64,000 bases of DNA. Source: Microbacterium sp. RU33B (lineage in GTDB: Bacteria; Actinomycetota; Actinomycetes; Actinomycetales; Microbacteriaceae). This document shows positions 1 to 10,297 of this stretch, piece by piece. The position numbers were made by a program, and so were the translations under genes. A model generated the notes under the pieces. That model saw only the letters and a program-made list of their open reading frames with translations. It was not told the origin of the DNA and ran no database searches. Every line of letters starts with the position of its first letter. Within the stretch, counting starts at the first letter, position 1. Where the stretch lies: assembly GCF_900155915.1 (NCBI RefSeq), contig NZ_FTPO01000001.1, forward strand, positions 1,736,001 to 1,800,000. The letters run 5' to 3'.

Positions 1-367
1 GTCCGCTCGTCTCGCCGTCCAGGCGCCCCACGTTGAACAGGCGCTCCTCGAACTGGTCGGTGTAGCGGCGGAGATCGGGCCGCCCGCGATCATCCTTGAG
101 CGAGGAGACGACACCCGTCGGCTTGTTGAGCATCACGTAGCGCTTCGACTGGTCGAACTGGATGGCGATCCCGTCGACGTCGACGAGGTCGACATCCGGA
201 TCGACGCGCGAGCCGAGCTCGGTCACGACCTCTCCGTTGACGCGGACGCGGCCGGCCGCGATGAGGTTCTCGGAGACGCGGCGCGAGGCGACCCCGGCGT
301 TCGCGAGCGCCTTCTGCAGCCGGATCCCGTCGTCGCGCTCTGTCGAGGGGGTGGTCGAATCGTTCAT
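1..367 (-). CDS. rluB: rRNA pseudouridine synthase, RsuA/RluB family (C-terminus beyond the window edge)
   Basis: This gene encodes a pseudouridine synthase of the RsuA/RluB family, which isomerises a uridine in ribosomal RNA. Only the first 122 residues are visible. An S4 RNA-binding domain lies at about residues 16-60 (RLQKALANAGVASRR), followed by the start of the catalytic domain with the family signature GRLDGETSG, in which D117 is the expected catalytic aspartate. The ATG at 367 overlaps the TGA of scpB by 4 nt (ATGA), which fixes the start and suggests translational coupling. In actinobacteria this gene normally closes the parA-scpA-scpB-rluB series. Whether it acts on 23S or 16S rRNA cannot be told from the fragment; the position beside scpB favours RluB. 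Confidence 0.9.
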   Translation of the reverse strand, partial: MNDSTTPSTERDDGIRLQKALANAGVASRRVSENLIAAGRVRVNGEVVTELGSRVDPDVDLVDVDGIAIQFDQSKRYVMLNKPTGVVSSLKDDRGRPDLRRYTDQFEERLFNVGRLDGETSG

Positions 368-990
368 CGGATAACCTCCGTGTCGAATCCGCCGGCGCCG
401 TCGTCGAGCAGCGGGGATATGTGTGGCAGTTCGTCGAGCGAGTTGATGCCGAGGTTCACCAGCAGCGCATCGGTCGTGGCGTAGTGGATCGCGCCGGTCT
501 CGGCATCCGTGAAGGCTTCGGTGATCAGTCCGCGCGAGAGCAGCGTGCGCACGACCGAGTCGACGTTGACGGCGCGGATCGACGCGACCTGCCCGCGCGT
601 GACGGGCTGCTTGTAGGCGATGACGGCGAGCGTCTCGAGCGCCGCTTGCGACAGTCGCGAGGGCGCCTGCGTGTTGACGAACTCGCTCACGAGGTCGTCG
701 TGCTCCTCCCGCACGTACAGGCGCCAGCCCCCGCCGACCTCGCGCAGTTCGAAGCCGCGCACGGGGCCGCCGGAGAGACCGTCGTAGTCCGCGACGAGGG
801 ATTCGACGGCCTGCCGCACGGCGGGCACCGGAGCGCTCACCGCGGCGGCCAGACTCACGAGGCTCTGGGGCTCTTCGACGATGAGCAGGATCGCCTCGAG
901 CCTCGCCCGCACGTCTCCCCCGGTCCCTGAGTCGCTTCCGGCCACTGAGCCGCCCCCGGTCCCTGAGCGTGTCGAAGGGTCATCGGTCAT
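364..990 (-). CDS. scpB: Segregation and condensation protein B
   Basis: ScpB (208 aa) is the winged-helix kleisin partner that dimerises and binds ScpA and the SMC ATPase in the bacterial condensin complex on the nucleoid. Recognisable family sequence runs from about residue 28 (RARLEAILLIVEEPQSL) through LSQAALETLAVIAYKQPVTR and the second winged helix (VDSVVRTLLSRGLI). The ATG at 990 was chosen because it sits 11 nt inside the end of scpA and is followed by the first residues of the conserved frame; the open frame extends further upstream but only through scpA. Residues 2-27 (Ser/Gly/Thr-rich) are low-complexity and coincide with a dispersed nucleotide repeat, so this N-terminal tail may be dispensable. 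The stop codon overlaps the start of rluB. Confidence 0.95.
   Translation of the reverse strand: MTDDPSTRSGTGGGSVAGSDSGTGGDVRARLEAILLIVEEPQSLVSLAAAVSAPVPAVRQAVESLVADYDGLSGGPVRGFELREVGGGWRLYVREEHDDLVSEFVNTQAPSRLSQAALETLAVIAYKQPVTRGQVASIRAVNVDSVVRTLLSRGLITEAFTDAETGAIHYATTDALLVNLGINSLDELPHISPLLDDGAGGFDTEVIR
922..979. repeat. Dispersed GGTCCCTGAGC...GTCGAAGGG element inside the scpB 5' end
   Basis: A complete copy lies at 958-979 (GGTCCCTGAGC, GT, then GTCGAAGGG). A related partial copy starts at 922 (GGTCCCTGAGTCGC) and a degenerate one at about 943 (CACTGAGCCGC). The same core occurs twice at 4349-4392. Here the element codes for part of the low-complexity N-terminal tail of ScpB. I recall similar TTCGACAGGCTCAGGGACC-type sequences as common short repeats in actinobacterial genomes, but I could not search for this. 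Confidence 0.6.
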
Positions 991-1840
991 AGTCGGCCCC
1001 CAGGGTGGCGAGGTTCTCGTCGGACCAGCGGTCGGCGGTCCAGCGGAGGGTGAGCTCCCCGAGCGGCTCGAGCTGCTCGAAGGAGAGGGCAGCGTGCCGG
1101 TACAGCTCCAGCACGGAGAGGAAGCGCGCGACGACGACACCCGGCTGCGAGACCCCGGCGACGAGCTCGCGGAAGTTGAGCGACCCCGCGTCGCGCAGGA
1201 GCGTGACGACGATCGCGGCCTGCTCGCGGATGCTCACCAGCGGCGCGTGGAGGTGGTCGAGCCCGACGTGAGGGATCGCATTCGGGGTCAAGGCGAGCAG
1301 CGCCAAGGCCGCGAAGTCGTCGACCGTGAGGCTCCAGACCAGTTCGGGCGCGGCATTGCGGTACTTCTCATCGAGTCGCACGGCGCGCGTGTGCCGCGTG
1401 TCCTCGCGCTGAAGGCACCGAGCGAACCACACCGACACCTCCTTGAACGCGCGATACTGCAGCAGGCGGGCGAAGAGGAGGTCGCGCGCTTCGAGCAGGG
1501 CGACGGATTCCGCGTCGACGAGCTCACCCTGCGGCAGCAGCCCGGCGATCTTCATGTCGAGCAGCGTCGCGGCCACGACGAGGAACTCGGACGCCTCCTC
1601 GAGCTCGGCGTCGGAGTCGAGTTCGCGCAGGTACGCGATGAACTCCTCGGTCACCTTCGACAGCGACACCTCGGTGATGTCGAGCTCGTGCTTCGACAGC
1701 AGGGTCAGCAGCAGGTCGAACGGTCCGTCGAAGACGCCGAGCGACACCCGGAATGCGTCGCCGGAGGCGGCCGGCGCGGCGTCGACGGTCGGGGCGACCG
1801 CGGGGTCGATGTGAGGGATCTCGTCAGGCGACGGCGCCAC
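980..1840 (-). CDS. scpA: Segregation and condensation protein A (kleisin)
   Basis: ScpA (286 aa) is the kleisin subunit that bridges the SMC heads and binds ScpB in chromosome condensation. After a variable Pro/Ala-rich N-terminal 30 residues, the N-terminal kleisin helix region follows (FRVSLGVFDGPFDLLLTLLS), with the helical block SLSKVTEEFIAYL and the LVVAATLLDMKIAGLLP segment typical of the family. The C-terminal winged-helix region (VSQPGVVVARFLSVLELYRHAALSFEQ) is intact. The start overlaps the end of parA by 17 nt and the stop overlaps scpB by 11 nt, so parA-scpA-scpB-rluB reads as one translationally coupled unit. Confidence 0.95.
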   Translation of the reverse strand: MAPSPDEIPHIDPAVAPTVDAAPAASGDAFRVSLGVFDGPFDLLLTLLSKHELDITEVSLSKVTEEFIAYLRELDSDAELEEASEFLVVAATLLDMKIAGLLPQGELVDAESVALLEARDLLFARLLQYRAFKEVSVWFARCLQREDTRHTRAVRLDEKYRNAAPELVWSLTVDDFAALALLALTPNAIPHVGLDHLHAPLVSIREQAAIVVTLLRDAGSLNFRELVAGVSQPGVVVARFLSVLELYRHAALSFEQLEPLGELTLRWTADRWSDENLATLGADYDR

Positions 1841-2684
1841 GGGCGATCAGCTCCCGCGCCAGGCGCAGGTAGGCCTGCGCGGCCGCGTGCTCCGGCGCGT
1901 ACTCGGTGATGGGCTTGCCCGAGACCGAGGCATCCGGGAACTTGACCGTGCGACCGATGACCGTTTCGAGCACATCGTCTCCGAAGGCCTCGACGACGCG
2001 CTCGAGCACCTCCCGCGAGTGGAGCGTGCGGGGGTCGTACATCGTCGCGAGCACGCCGTCGAGCTCGATCGACGGATTGAGCCGGTCGCGCACCTTGTCG
2101 ATCGTCTCGATGAGGAGGGCGACACCGCGCAGCGCGAAGAACTCGCATTCGAGCGGGATCAGCACGCCATGGCTGGCGGTGAGGGCGTTGACGGTCAGGA
2201 TGCCGAGCGAGGGCTGGCAGTCCACGAGGATGACGTCGTACTCCCCCGACACCTTGCGCAGCACGCGGGAGAGGATCGTCTCGCGGGCGACCTCGTTGAC
2301 GAGGTGCACCTCGGCGGCCGACAGGTCGATGTTGGCGGGGATGACGTCGAGGTTCGGCGTGGCCGACGGAACGATCGCGTCGTGCGGGTCGCGCTTGGTG
2401 TCGAGCAGCAGGTCGTAGATCGTCGGGGTGTCGTGAGTCGGGATGCCGAGCCCGGCCGACAGCGCGCCCTGCGGATCGAAGTCGACCGCGAGAACCCGGC
2501 GCCCGTAGTTGGCGAGCGACGCCGCGAGGTTGATCGTGGTCGTCGTCTTGCCGACGCCGCCCTTCTGGTTGCACAGCGCGATGATCCGCGCCGGACCGTG
2601 ACCGTCGAGCTTCGGAGGCGTCGGGAAACCGTGGTACGGACGTCCGGTCGGACCGATCGGACCTTGTTCGTCCTTCTTCGCCAC
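1824..2684 (-). CDS. parA: ParA-family chromosome-partitioning ATPase
   Basis: This is a MinD/ParA-type P-loop ATPase (286 aa) with the deviant Walker A motif KGGVGKTT at residues 41-48, the ParA Walker A' segment AVDFDPQGALSAGLG, and the Walker B region DVILVDCQPSLG. It should move DNA or other cargo by ATP-dependent binding to the nucleoid. It lies between xerD and scpA, a position conserved in actinobacteria and distinct from the parAB pair near the origin, and no parB lies beside it. It is therefore best seen as the scpAB-linked ParA paralogue. The start is a GTG at 2684 with a good AGGAG ribosome-binding site 6 nt upstream. Confidence 0.93.
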   Translation of the reverse strand: MAKKDEQGPIGPTGRPYHGFPTPPKLDGHGPARIIALCNQKGGVGKTTTTINLAASLANYGRRVLAVDFDPQGALSAGLGIPTHDTPTIYDLLLDTKRDPHDAIVPSATPNLDVIPANIDLSAAEVHLVNEVARETILSRVLRKVSGEYDVILVDCQPSLGILTVNALTASHGVLIPLECEFFALRGVALLIETIDKVRDRLNPSIELDGVLATMYDPRTLHSREVLERVVEAFGDDVLETVIGRTVKFPDASVSGKPITEYAPEHAAAQAYLRLARELIARGAVA

Positions 2685-2716
2685 GAATGCTCCTGCCTCG
2701 ACTGCTCGTTCGATCG

Positions 2717-2722
2717 ATTCTA
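2717..2722 (-). promoter_or_regulatory. Possible -10 box for the parA-scpAB-rluB unit
   Basis: A TAGAAT hexamer on the minus strand ends 32 nt upstream of the parA GTG, within the 116-nt xerD-parA gap. No convincing -35 hexamer is seen at 16-18 nt. This would be a local promoter inside the long co-directional gene series. Confidence 0.35.
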
Positions 2723-2800
2723 GCCACCGGCGGCCTGCATCACCGGGCTCCGCGCGGGGCTCTCCCTCACTCGATCACCGATGAGCGGATGCCGCTCGCG

Positions 2801-3733
2801 TCACAGGGCCCGCGGATGCGACGTGATGTAGACGTCGCGCAGCGCGTCGACCGACACGTGCGTGTAGATCTGCGTCGTCGCCACCGACGCGTGGCCGAGC
2901 AGCTCCTGCACGACGCGCACATCGGCCCCGCCCTGGAGCAGATGGGTGGCGAACGAATGCCGCAGCGTGTGCGGAGAGACGTGGGCGGTGAGCTGGGCGC
3001 GCTCGGCGGACTGCTGCAGCACGAGCCACGCGCTCTGCCGCGAGAACGGAGCGCCGCGCGCTCCGAGGAACAGGCGCGGCGTCGCGCGTCCGCGCCGCGA
3101 CAGCTCGGGACGCGCGCGCGTCAGGTAGGCGTCGAGCGCGGCGCGCGCGTACGACCCGACCGGAACGATGCGCTCCTTCGACCCCTTGCCGCGAACGCGC
3201 AGCACATCGGCGTGCGCGACGTCGTCGACGTCGAGATGCACGACCTCCGACACGCGCGCACCGGTCGCGTAGAGCAGCTCCAGAAGCGCGCGGTCCCGGA
3301 TGCCGGTGAGCGACTCCTCCCCGCTCCGCGCACTCGACGAGGGATCGGGACCGGATGCCTCGAGAAGCCGTTCGACCTGGTCGATCGTCAGCGCCTTCGG
3401 GAGACGCCTGGGCAGCTTCGGAGGCCTCAGCTTCACCGACGGGTCGACATCCTCGATTCCCTCGCGGGCCAGGAAGCGGTGCAGCCCCCGGACGGAGGAC
3501 TGCAGCCGAGCGAGGCTCGACGCCGCCGGCGGCGGCTCGGCTGCTGCCCGCTCGGCGATGAACTCCGACACCAGGCGCGGTGTCACCTCCGACGACTCGC
3601 CGATTCCGCGTCCGTCGAGCCACGCGACGTAGCCGGAGAGGTCGCGCCGGTAGGCCGAGATCGTGTGGTCGGAGAGACCGCGCTCGATCGAGACGTGCCG
3701 GAGGTAGGCATCCGCCGCGCGATCGAGCTTCAC
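2801..3733 (-). CDS. xerD: Site-specific tyrosine recombinase XerD
   Basis: XerD (310 aa) resolves chromosome dimers at dif with XerC. The N-terminal SAM-like core-binding domain (about residues 1-95, with DRAADAYLRHVSIERGLSD) is followed by the catalytic domain. The catalytic residues are all present: R160 in TGARVSEV, the lysine region RGKGSKER (183-188), H255 and R258 in HTLRHSFATHL, H281 in LGHAS, and the nucleophile Y290 in TTQIYTHV. A short Ser-rich insertion at about 128-142 follows the ERLLEAS segment. The gene lies 18 nt downstream of the NUDIX gene in the usual actinobacterial pyrG-NUDIX-xerD-parA order, which favours XerD over a phage integrase. Confidence 0.95.
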   Translation of the reverse strand: MKLDRAADAYLRHVSIERGLSDHTISAYRRDLSGYVAWLDGRGIGESSEVTPRLVSEFIAERAAAEPPPAASSLARLQSSVRGLHRFLAREGIEDVDPSVKLRPPKLPRRLPKALTIDQVERLLEASGPDPSSSARSGEESLTGIRDRALLELLYATGARVSEVVHLDVDDVAHADVLRVRGKGSKERIVPVGSYARAALDAYLTRARPELSRRGRATPRLFLGARGAPFSRQSAWLVLQQSAERAQLTAHVSPHTLRHSFATHLLQGGADVRVVQELLGHASVATTQIYTHVSVDALRDVYITSHPRAL

Positions 3734-3751
3734 GTCACGATCCTGCCTGCA

Positions 3752-4359
3752 TCAGGCGTCTCCGCGTCGGAGCCTCTCCGCGGCGGCGAGCACGCCCGTG
3801 GCCAGGATGCCGTTGCGCAGCCGTCCCTCGAGCACGCCGGTCACGGCATCCTGCAGCGGAATCCATTCGGAGCGGATGTCGGCCTCTTCGGCCTCGCGGG
3901 CGTGCTTTTCGGCGGCGGGGCCGAGGCCCCGCGCCAGGAAGAGGTGCACGACCTCGTCGTTGCCACCCGGCGTGGTGAAGATGCTGACGAGCGGCGACCA
4001 GTCGGATGCCACGAGGTCGACCTCTTCGGCCAGCTCCCGCCGAGCGGTCTCCAGCGGCGGTTCGCCGACGACATCGAGGAGCCCTGCGGGGATCTCCCAG
4101 TCGCGGTGACGGATCGGGTGCCGGTACTGCTGGATGAGGAGCACGCGTTGCTCGGCGTCCACCGCCACGATCGCCGCCGCGCCGGGGTGCGCCACGTACT
4201 GCCGCACGAGGTCGGCGTCGCCGTAGCGGAACGTGTCGCTGCGCACGTCCCAGACCCGCCCGGAGTAGACGAGATCGCTCTCGACGACCGTCACGTCGAC
4301 GGGCTCGTCGTGCAGCGTCGCGCCTCCGGCATCGGCGCTGACGCGCTCGGTCCCTGAGC

Positions 4360-4363
<4 letters not shown>
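3752..4363 (-). CDS. NUDIX hydrolase, ADP-ribose pyrophosphatase type
   Basis: This 203-residue NUDIX protein probably hydrolyses ADP-ribose to AMP and ribose 5-phosphate. The Nudix box covers about residues 94-117 (G94, E101, R109-E110, E113-E114; D116 replaces the usual Gly, and the G-to-E spacing is one residue longer than the textbook consensus). The preceding IPAGLLD segment and the upstream IQQYRHPI stretch are typical of the ADPRase branch. The GTG at 4363 forms a GTGA overlap with the stop of pyrG, so it was preferred. The first 12 or so residues are encoded by a tandem GGTCCCTGAGC repeat and are probably not part of the fold. Confidence 0.88.
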
Positions 4364-6087
<1,724 letters not shown>

Positions 6088-6098
6088 CACGGGCTTTG

Positions 6099-6104
6099 AT
6101 CCTA
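6099..6104 (-). promoter_or_regulatory. Likely -10 box of pyrG
   Basis: TAGGAT on the minus strand ends 11 nt before the pyrG ATG, implying a very short untranslated leader of a few nucleotides. No Shine-Dalgarno is visible, consistent with nearly leaderless initiation. The -35 region is not clear. Confidence 0.45.
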
Positions 6105-6216
6105 TCAGCGCTGGCAGGGCGCACGGTCTACCGACTCCCAGATTGGCACGCGAGCGACGATCTCTGCCAGCATGGCCGTGACCCTGCATCCTGGCACGTA
6201 CGACTCCGGAGTCCCG

Positions 6217-6885
6217 ATGAGCGAACCAGAGAGCACGACGACGAAGACCCTCGACGAGATGCTCGCGGAGCTCACGGAAGAAGCCGTGCGCAACCTGTCC
6301 CGCGGCGCCGACGACGAGACGTCCGCGCGCGTGAAGGCGGATCTGCCGAAGATCGCCGCGATCCTCGCCCTCGAATGGATCACCGGCGAGCGCCGGTCCG
6401 AGACCATCAGCCAGCAGACGCAGTCCTGGCTGACCTTCCTGTACGAGCGTCTGTACACCGACGAGGAGCCGAGCGCGGCCGACATCTTCGCGCGCTTCGA
6501 CCTCCCCCTCTCGCGAGCGCAGTACCTGGCCCGGATGCTCCCGGCGCAGTTCAGCCAGGAACGTGCCGAGCAAGGTGAGGAGCTCGATCGTCAGCGCGCG
6601 CAGAGCGCCCGCGATGAGTCGCGCACGGAGCTCAGGCGCGCCTTCGAACCGCACGTCCACGACATCACCGACGCGAATGCCCGGCAGAAGCCGTTCGACA
6701 TCGCCGTGAGCCGGGCGGCGTACGACGAGCTGCTCGCACTCATCGACCTCCAGGAGACCGGCGCCGGAGCCGAGCTCCTGCGCCCTCCTCAGCGCACCGC
6801 GTCCACTCCCGCGAGGGTCTACTTCACCATCCGCGGCTACACCCTGCTCCGCGTGCTCGATGCCCTGAACGGAGACTCCCGGTGA
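6217..6885 (+). CDS. Hypothetical protein, soluble, helical; first gene of a pair
   Basis: I do not recognise this 222-residue protein. It is acidic, predicted soluble and mainly helical. Visible segments are an N-terminal helical region ([15 protein letters not shown]), an [16 protein letters not shown] stretch, a charged segment rich in Gln, Glu and Arg (about residues 105-142) and a C-terminal strand-like region ([19 protein letters not shown]). No catalytic motif is evident. The ATG at 6217 has a GGAG 7 nt upstream; an earlier in-frame ATG at 6172 lacks one. Its stop overlaps the next gene's GTG by 4 nt, so the two are coupled. The pair runs opposite to the surrounding core genes, between pyrG and recN, and looks inserted into a conserved neighbourhood. 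Confidence 0.75.
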   Translation: MSEPESTTTKTLDEMLAELTEEAVRNLSRGADDETSARVKADLPKIAAILALEWITGERRSETISQQTQSWLTFLYERLYTDEEPSAADIFARFDLPLSRAQYLARMLPAQFSQERAEQGEELDRQRAQSARDESRTELRRAFEPHVHDITDANARQKPFDIAVSRAAYDELLALIDLQETGAGAELLRPPQRTASTPARVYFTIRGYTLLRVLDALNGDSR

Positions 6886-7307
6886 GCGACGTGAATCCGC
6901 TGTCGATCGTCGGACTGCTCCTCACTCTGGCGAGCATCATCGGCACCTTCTTCTACCTGCAGCTGTCGCAGTGGCTGCGCGACCTCCTGGCGCTCGATCA
7001 GAAGGTCCTGCTGAGCAGGGATCTGTCCACGCCCGATCAGCAGGACCGAGTGCAGTTCGAGTCGAGGGTCGAGTTGAAGCGGCTCGACAACGTTCCGACC
7101 ACCATCGTCAACGGCACCGTCATCGCCTTCGTCGTGTTCGTCTGGGTGCTCAGCATCGCGATGATCCAGTCGGCATCCGCGGATCCGTCGTTCGGATTCG
7201 TCCTGGCCGGCCTCATCGGGTTCATCTCGGTGTTCGGCGCCCTGGTCTGGGTGCTGCTCACTCAGGGCCTCGCGTGCGTGAGACGCCTGCGCGCAGCGCT
7301 CGGATAG
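6882..7307 (+). CDS. Hypothetical small membrane protein; second gene of the pair
   Basis: A 141-residue protein with three probable membrane helices: about residues 7-26, 75-96 and 102-125. Between helix 1 and helix 2 lies a polar 45-residue stretch ([20 protein letters not shown] and following). I do not recognise the family. The GTG at 6882 overlaps the stop of the upstream gene (GTGA), which indicates joint translation and suggests that the soluble upstream protein and this membrane protein work together. It ends one base before the convergent stop of the metallo-beta-lactamase-fold gene, so no room remains for a terminator between them. Confidence 0.75.
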   Translation: MSDVNPLSIVGLLLTLASIIGTFFYLQLSQWLRDLLALDQKVLLSRDLSTPDQQDRVQFESRVELKRLDNVPTTIVNGTVIAFVVFVWVLSIAMIQSASADPSFGFVLAGLIGFISVFGALVWVLLTQGLACVRRLRAALG

Positions 7308-8600
7308 TCAGGCGTCGCGCAGGACCACCTCCTCCGAGAACTGAGACCGATCCTCTTCCCCGACGAGCACGATCCGCGCTCCGGAGGCGGCGGCGGCATG
7401 CATCGCTTCGGCGTGGGGATGCTGGTAGCCGCCCCGCGGGCTCGCCGCGACGACCACGTGGGACGGCCGGACTCGCGCGTAGAGGGCGGCGTCCGAGTTC
7501 TCGCGCGAGCCGTGGTGGGGAGCGGTGAGCGTGACGACCGTGTCGATCTCGTCGCGGTAGTGGGACAGGAAGCCGTCGAGATTCTCCTCCGACGCCAGGC
7601 AGGCATCACCCGTGCCCAGCCATGAGGTGCGACCCGTGAGATCGACGGAGGCGGGGATGAGGCTCCGCCCGGCGCGCGTGAGGATCCCGTCATGCGCGTA
7701 CGGCGGCATCCGATTCGTCGGGCCGGAGTACAGGGACAGGCTCGTGGCGTTGAGCCGATCGCTTCCGCCGAACGCGTCGATCAGGACATCGACGTGGTGC
7801 TGCACGAGCGTCCGCCGCACGTGCTCGGCCCTGAGCCACTCCTCGGTCGGCGACCCGTCGTGCGCGCCTTCTCGCCGACGCCAGTCCTCCAGCTTCGCCA
7901 GGAACGAGGCCCGTGCCTCCGGAATGCCTTCGTCGACATGCACCTTGAGCAGCCAGACCGCAGAGGAGTCCGACCGTCCGGGTCTCGTGCGCCGCACCAC
8001 GAAGGGGTTCCCGTGGCCGATCGCCCACACACCAGCGCCCGCGGTGCGGACGCCCGACGGATCGAAAGGCTCGACCCGCATTCGATCGCCCTCGGAACCG
8101 TCGCCCTCGGGCGGATCCGGGGGACCGATGAGATCGACAGGTTCACCTCTGGGCGGACCGTCCGACGCGTGCACCTCGTAGACGCGCTCCACTCCGAGCA
8201 CCTCCCGCAGCGCCGAGGCTCCCCCGATGATCACTTCCTGGACGAACCCGCCGTCGTCGTCGCTCCCCGCATGCGCCGCGTCCGCAGCGAACGTGATGAG
8301 ACGCGCGACATCGTCGAGGTACGGAAGGACCACGGTCATCGGCATCATCCCGCGCGCTCGCAGGCGCGGGAGTCCGTTGATGTGATCGCGATGCAGGTGC
8401 GACAGGAACGCGACGTCGAGATGGGGCCGAGCGAGCAGGCCCGCATGCGCGGCATGCCCGACGGACTTCCGCATCGCGTTCGAGCCTGCAGTCGTGCCGC
8501 AGTCGTAGAGGTAGTCGACGTCCGATCCGCCGGACGACACCCGTCCGATGTGGAAGAACCCCTGACCCGCGGGGTATTGCACACGCGTGTGGCTCAGCAC
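7308..8600 (-). CDS. Metallo-beta-lactamase-fold hydrolase, ComEC/Rec2-like, no membrane domain
   Basis: This 430-residue protein carries the metal-binding motif HLHRDH (H68, H70, D72, H73) in SHLHRDHINGL. Near its C-terminus it has HHGSRENSDAALYARVRPS followed by GGYQHPHAEAM, which matches the arrangement of the nuclease-like MBL domain of ComEC/Rec2 proteins. Unlike ComEC it has no membrane segments, and about 230 residues separate the two motif blocks, including a Trp/Arg-rich part with a long charged segment (KLEDWRRREGAHDG). Metal-dependent hydrolysis of a nucleic acid or nucleotide is a reasonable guess, but the substrate cannot be read from the sequence. It lies 8 nt downstream of recN on the same strand, so it may be cotranscribed with repair genes; it is also convergent with the two-gene pair above. 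Confidence 0.85.
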   Translation of the reverse strand: MLSHTRVQYPAGQGFFHIGRVSSGGSDVDYLYDCGTTAGSNAMRKSVGHAAHAGLLARPHLDVAFLSHLHRDHINGLPRLRARGMMPMTVVLPYLDDVARLITFAADAAHAGSDDDGGFVQEVIIGGASALREVLGVERVYEVHASDGPPRGEPVDLIGPPDPPEGDGSEGDRMRVEPFDPSGVRTAGAGVWAIGHGNPFVVRRTRPGRSDSSAVWLLKVHVDEGIPEARASFLAKLEDWRRREGAHDGSPTEEWLRAEHVRRTLVQHHVDVLIDAFGGSDRLNATSLSLYSGPTNRMPPYAHDGILTRAGRSLIPASVDLTGRTSWLGTGDACLASEENLDGFLSHYRDEIDTVVTLTAPHHGSRENSDAALYARVRPSHVVVAASPRGGYQHPHAEAMHAAAASGARIVLVGEEDRSQFSEEVVLRDA

Positions 8601-8608
8601 GGGTTGCC

Positions 8609-10297
8609 TCAGCCCCGCAGGGCCAGCAGCTCGCGGGCGTGCGCCAGCGCGGCCTCGGAGTCGGGCATCCCCGACAGCAGGCGCGCCATCTCCGCCTCCC
8701 GCTCCGCACCCTCGAGGCGGCGGACATCCGATGCCGTGACCGCTCCGTCGCTCGCCTTCACGACGGACAGGTGGTTGGTGGCGAACGCGGCCACCTGGGC
8801 CAGGTGCGTCACGGCGATCACCTGGGATGCCTCCGCGAGCCGCGCCAGGCGCCGTCCGACCTCGATCGCCGCCGCGCCGCCGATGCCGGCATCCACTTCG
8901 TCGAAGACGAAAGTGGGCACGGGGTCGACACCGGCGATGACCACCTCGATCGCGAGCATGACGCGGCTGAGCTCACCGCCGGACGCGCTCTTGGACACCG
9001 GCCGCGGTTCGGAGCCCGGATGCGGAGCGAGGAGGATCGCGACGTCATCCCGACCCGATGCCGACTCGGCTCCGGGAGACACCGCGACCTCGACCCGCGC
9101 GTCGGGCATCGCCAACGCGCGCATCTCGGTCGTGACGGCGGCGCCCAGTCGCGCGCCGGCCGCAGTCCTGGCTTTCGTGAGCGCCGCCGCCGCGGTGTCG
9201 AGAGCCGATGCCGCTGCCGCACGCTCTGCGGTGAGTCGTTCGACGCGCGAATCATCGTCGTCGAGGTCGGCCAGACGTGCGGATCCGGTGTCGAGGAGCT
9301 CGATCGCCGCGTCGAGGGTGCCGTGGGCGCGGATGAGCCCGCCGAGCACCGCCCGACGCTCCTCCACCGCAGCGAGCTCGTGCGGACCGGATTCGTCGAG
9401 ATCGGCGAGGTAGCCGGCGAGCCCGGCGGCGAGATCGGCGATCCGGTACCCGAGGTCGGATGCCTGCTCGGCGAACGGCGTCAGAACCGCGTCGTGCTGG
9501 GAGCCGCGGTCGAGGGCGCGGCGCGCTTCGGCGATGAGGGCCGAGGCATCCGGAACGTCTCCATCGCCGGAGAGCACGTCGTGGGCGGATGCGGCCGCCA
9601 GCCGCAGCTCTTCGGCGTTCGCGAGTCGCTCGGCGCGCTGTGCGAGTTCGACGTCTTCGCCCGCGACCGGCGCCGCCTGCTCGATGTCGGCGATCGCGGT
9701 GCGCAGCTCGTCGGCCTCTCGCTGCCGCGCGTCGCGGTCGGTGGTGATCGCCGTCAGCTCGTGATCGAGCGTCCGGAAGCGCTCGAACGCCGCGCGGTAG
9801 GCCCGCAGCGCCTTCTCCACGACCGGACCGCCGAAGCGGTCGAGCGCCTCGCGCTGCGCCGAGGCCGATCGCAGCCTCAGCTGATCGGATTGACCGTGCA
9901 CCACGACGAGCTCGTCGGCGAGGTCGGCCAAGACGCCGGCCGGCGCCGCGCGGCCTCCGACGGACGCTCGGCTGCGTCCTTCGCTCGAGATCGAGCGTCC
10001 GACGAAGAGCTCCGCCGAACCGTCCTCGAGCGGTTCGACGTCTCCCCCGGCCTCACGCACCCGGGCGGCCACGGCCCCGTTCTCCGGGACGATCCAGACT
10101 CCGTCGACGGATGCCTGCGACGCTCCGGCGCGCACGGCGCCCGAGTCGGCGCGCTGCCCGAGCAGCAGCCCGAGACCCGTCACGACCATGGTCTTGCCTG
10201 CACCGGTCTCGCCCGTGATCGCGGTGAACCCCGGGCCGATGGACAGCGTCGCCTCGGCGATGACGCCGAGATCGCGCAGGCGCATCTCCTCGATCAC
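8609..10297 (-). CDS. recN: DNA repair protein RecN (SMC-like ATPase)
   Basis: RecN (562 aa from the GTG start) is an SMC-like ATPase acting early in double-strand-break repair. The Walker A motif GETGAGKT is at residues 29-36; the C-terminal half has the signature SASGGELSRVMLAIE and the Walker B segment TFVFDEVDAGIGG. The middle is a long Ala/Arg/Glu-rich antiparallel coiled coil. The GTG at 10297 overlaps the nadK stop (GTGA); an ATG at 10285 four codons later is the alternative, but GAGGAG touches that ATG directly, too close to serve as its ribosome-binding site. The nadK-recN order is the usual actinobacterial one. Confidence 0.95.
   Translation of the reverse strand: MIEEMRLRDLGVIAEATLSIGPGFTAITGETGAGKTMVVTGLGLLLGQRADSGAVRAGASQASVDGVWIVPENGAVAARVREAGGDVEPLEDGSAELFVGRSISSEGRSRASVGGRAAPAGVLADLADELVVVHGQSDQLRLRSASAQREALDRFGGPVVEKALRAYRAAFERFRTLDHELTAITTDRDARQREADELRTAIADIEQAAPVAGEDVELAQRAERLANAEELRLAAASAHDVLSGDGDVPDASALIAEARRALDRGSQHDAVLTPFAEQASDLGYRIADLAAGLAGYLADLDESGPHELAAVEERRAVLGGLIRAHGTLDAAIELLDTGSARLADLDDDDSRVERLTAERAAAASALDTAAAALTKARTAAGARLGAAVTTEMRALAMPDARVEVAVSPGAESASGRDDVAILLAPHPGSEPRPVSKSASGGELSRVMLAIEVVIAGVDPVPTFVFDEVDAGIGGAAAIEVGRRLARLAEASQVIAVTHLAQVAAFATNHLSVVKASDGAVTASDVRRLEGAEREAEMARLLSGMPDSEAALAHARELLALRG

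Noticed and set aside
2687-4357. A 556-codon plus-strand frame opposite xerD and the NUDIX gene
   Set aside because: Shadow frame typical of GC-rich DNA: no ribosome-binding site, no recognisable motif, and it covers genes with all catalytic residues intact on the other strand.
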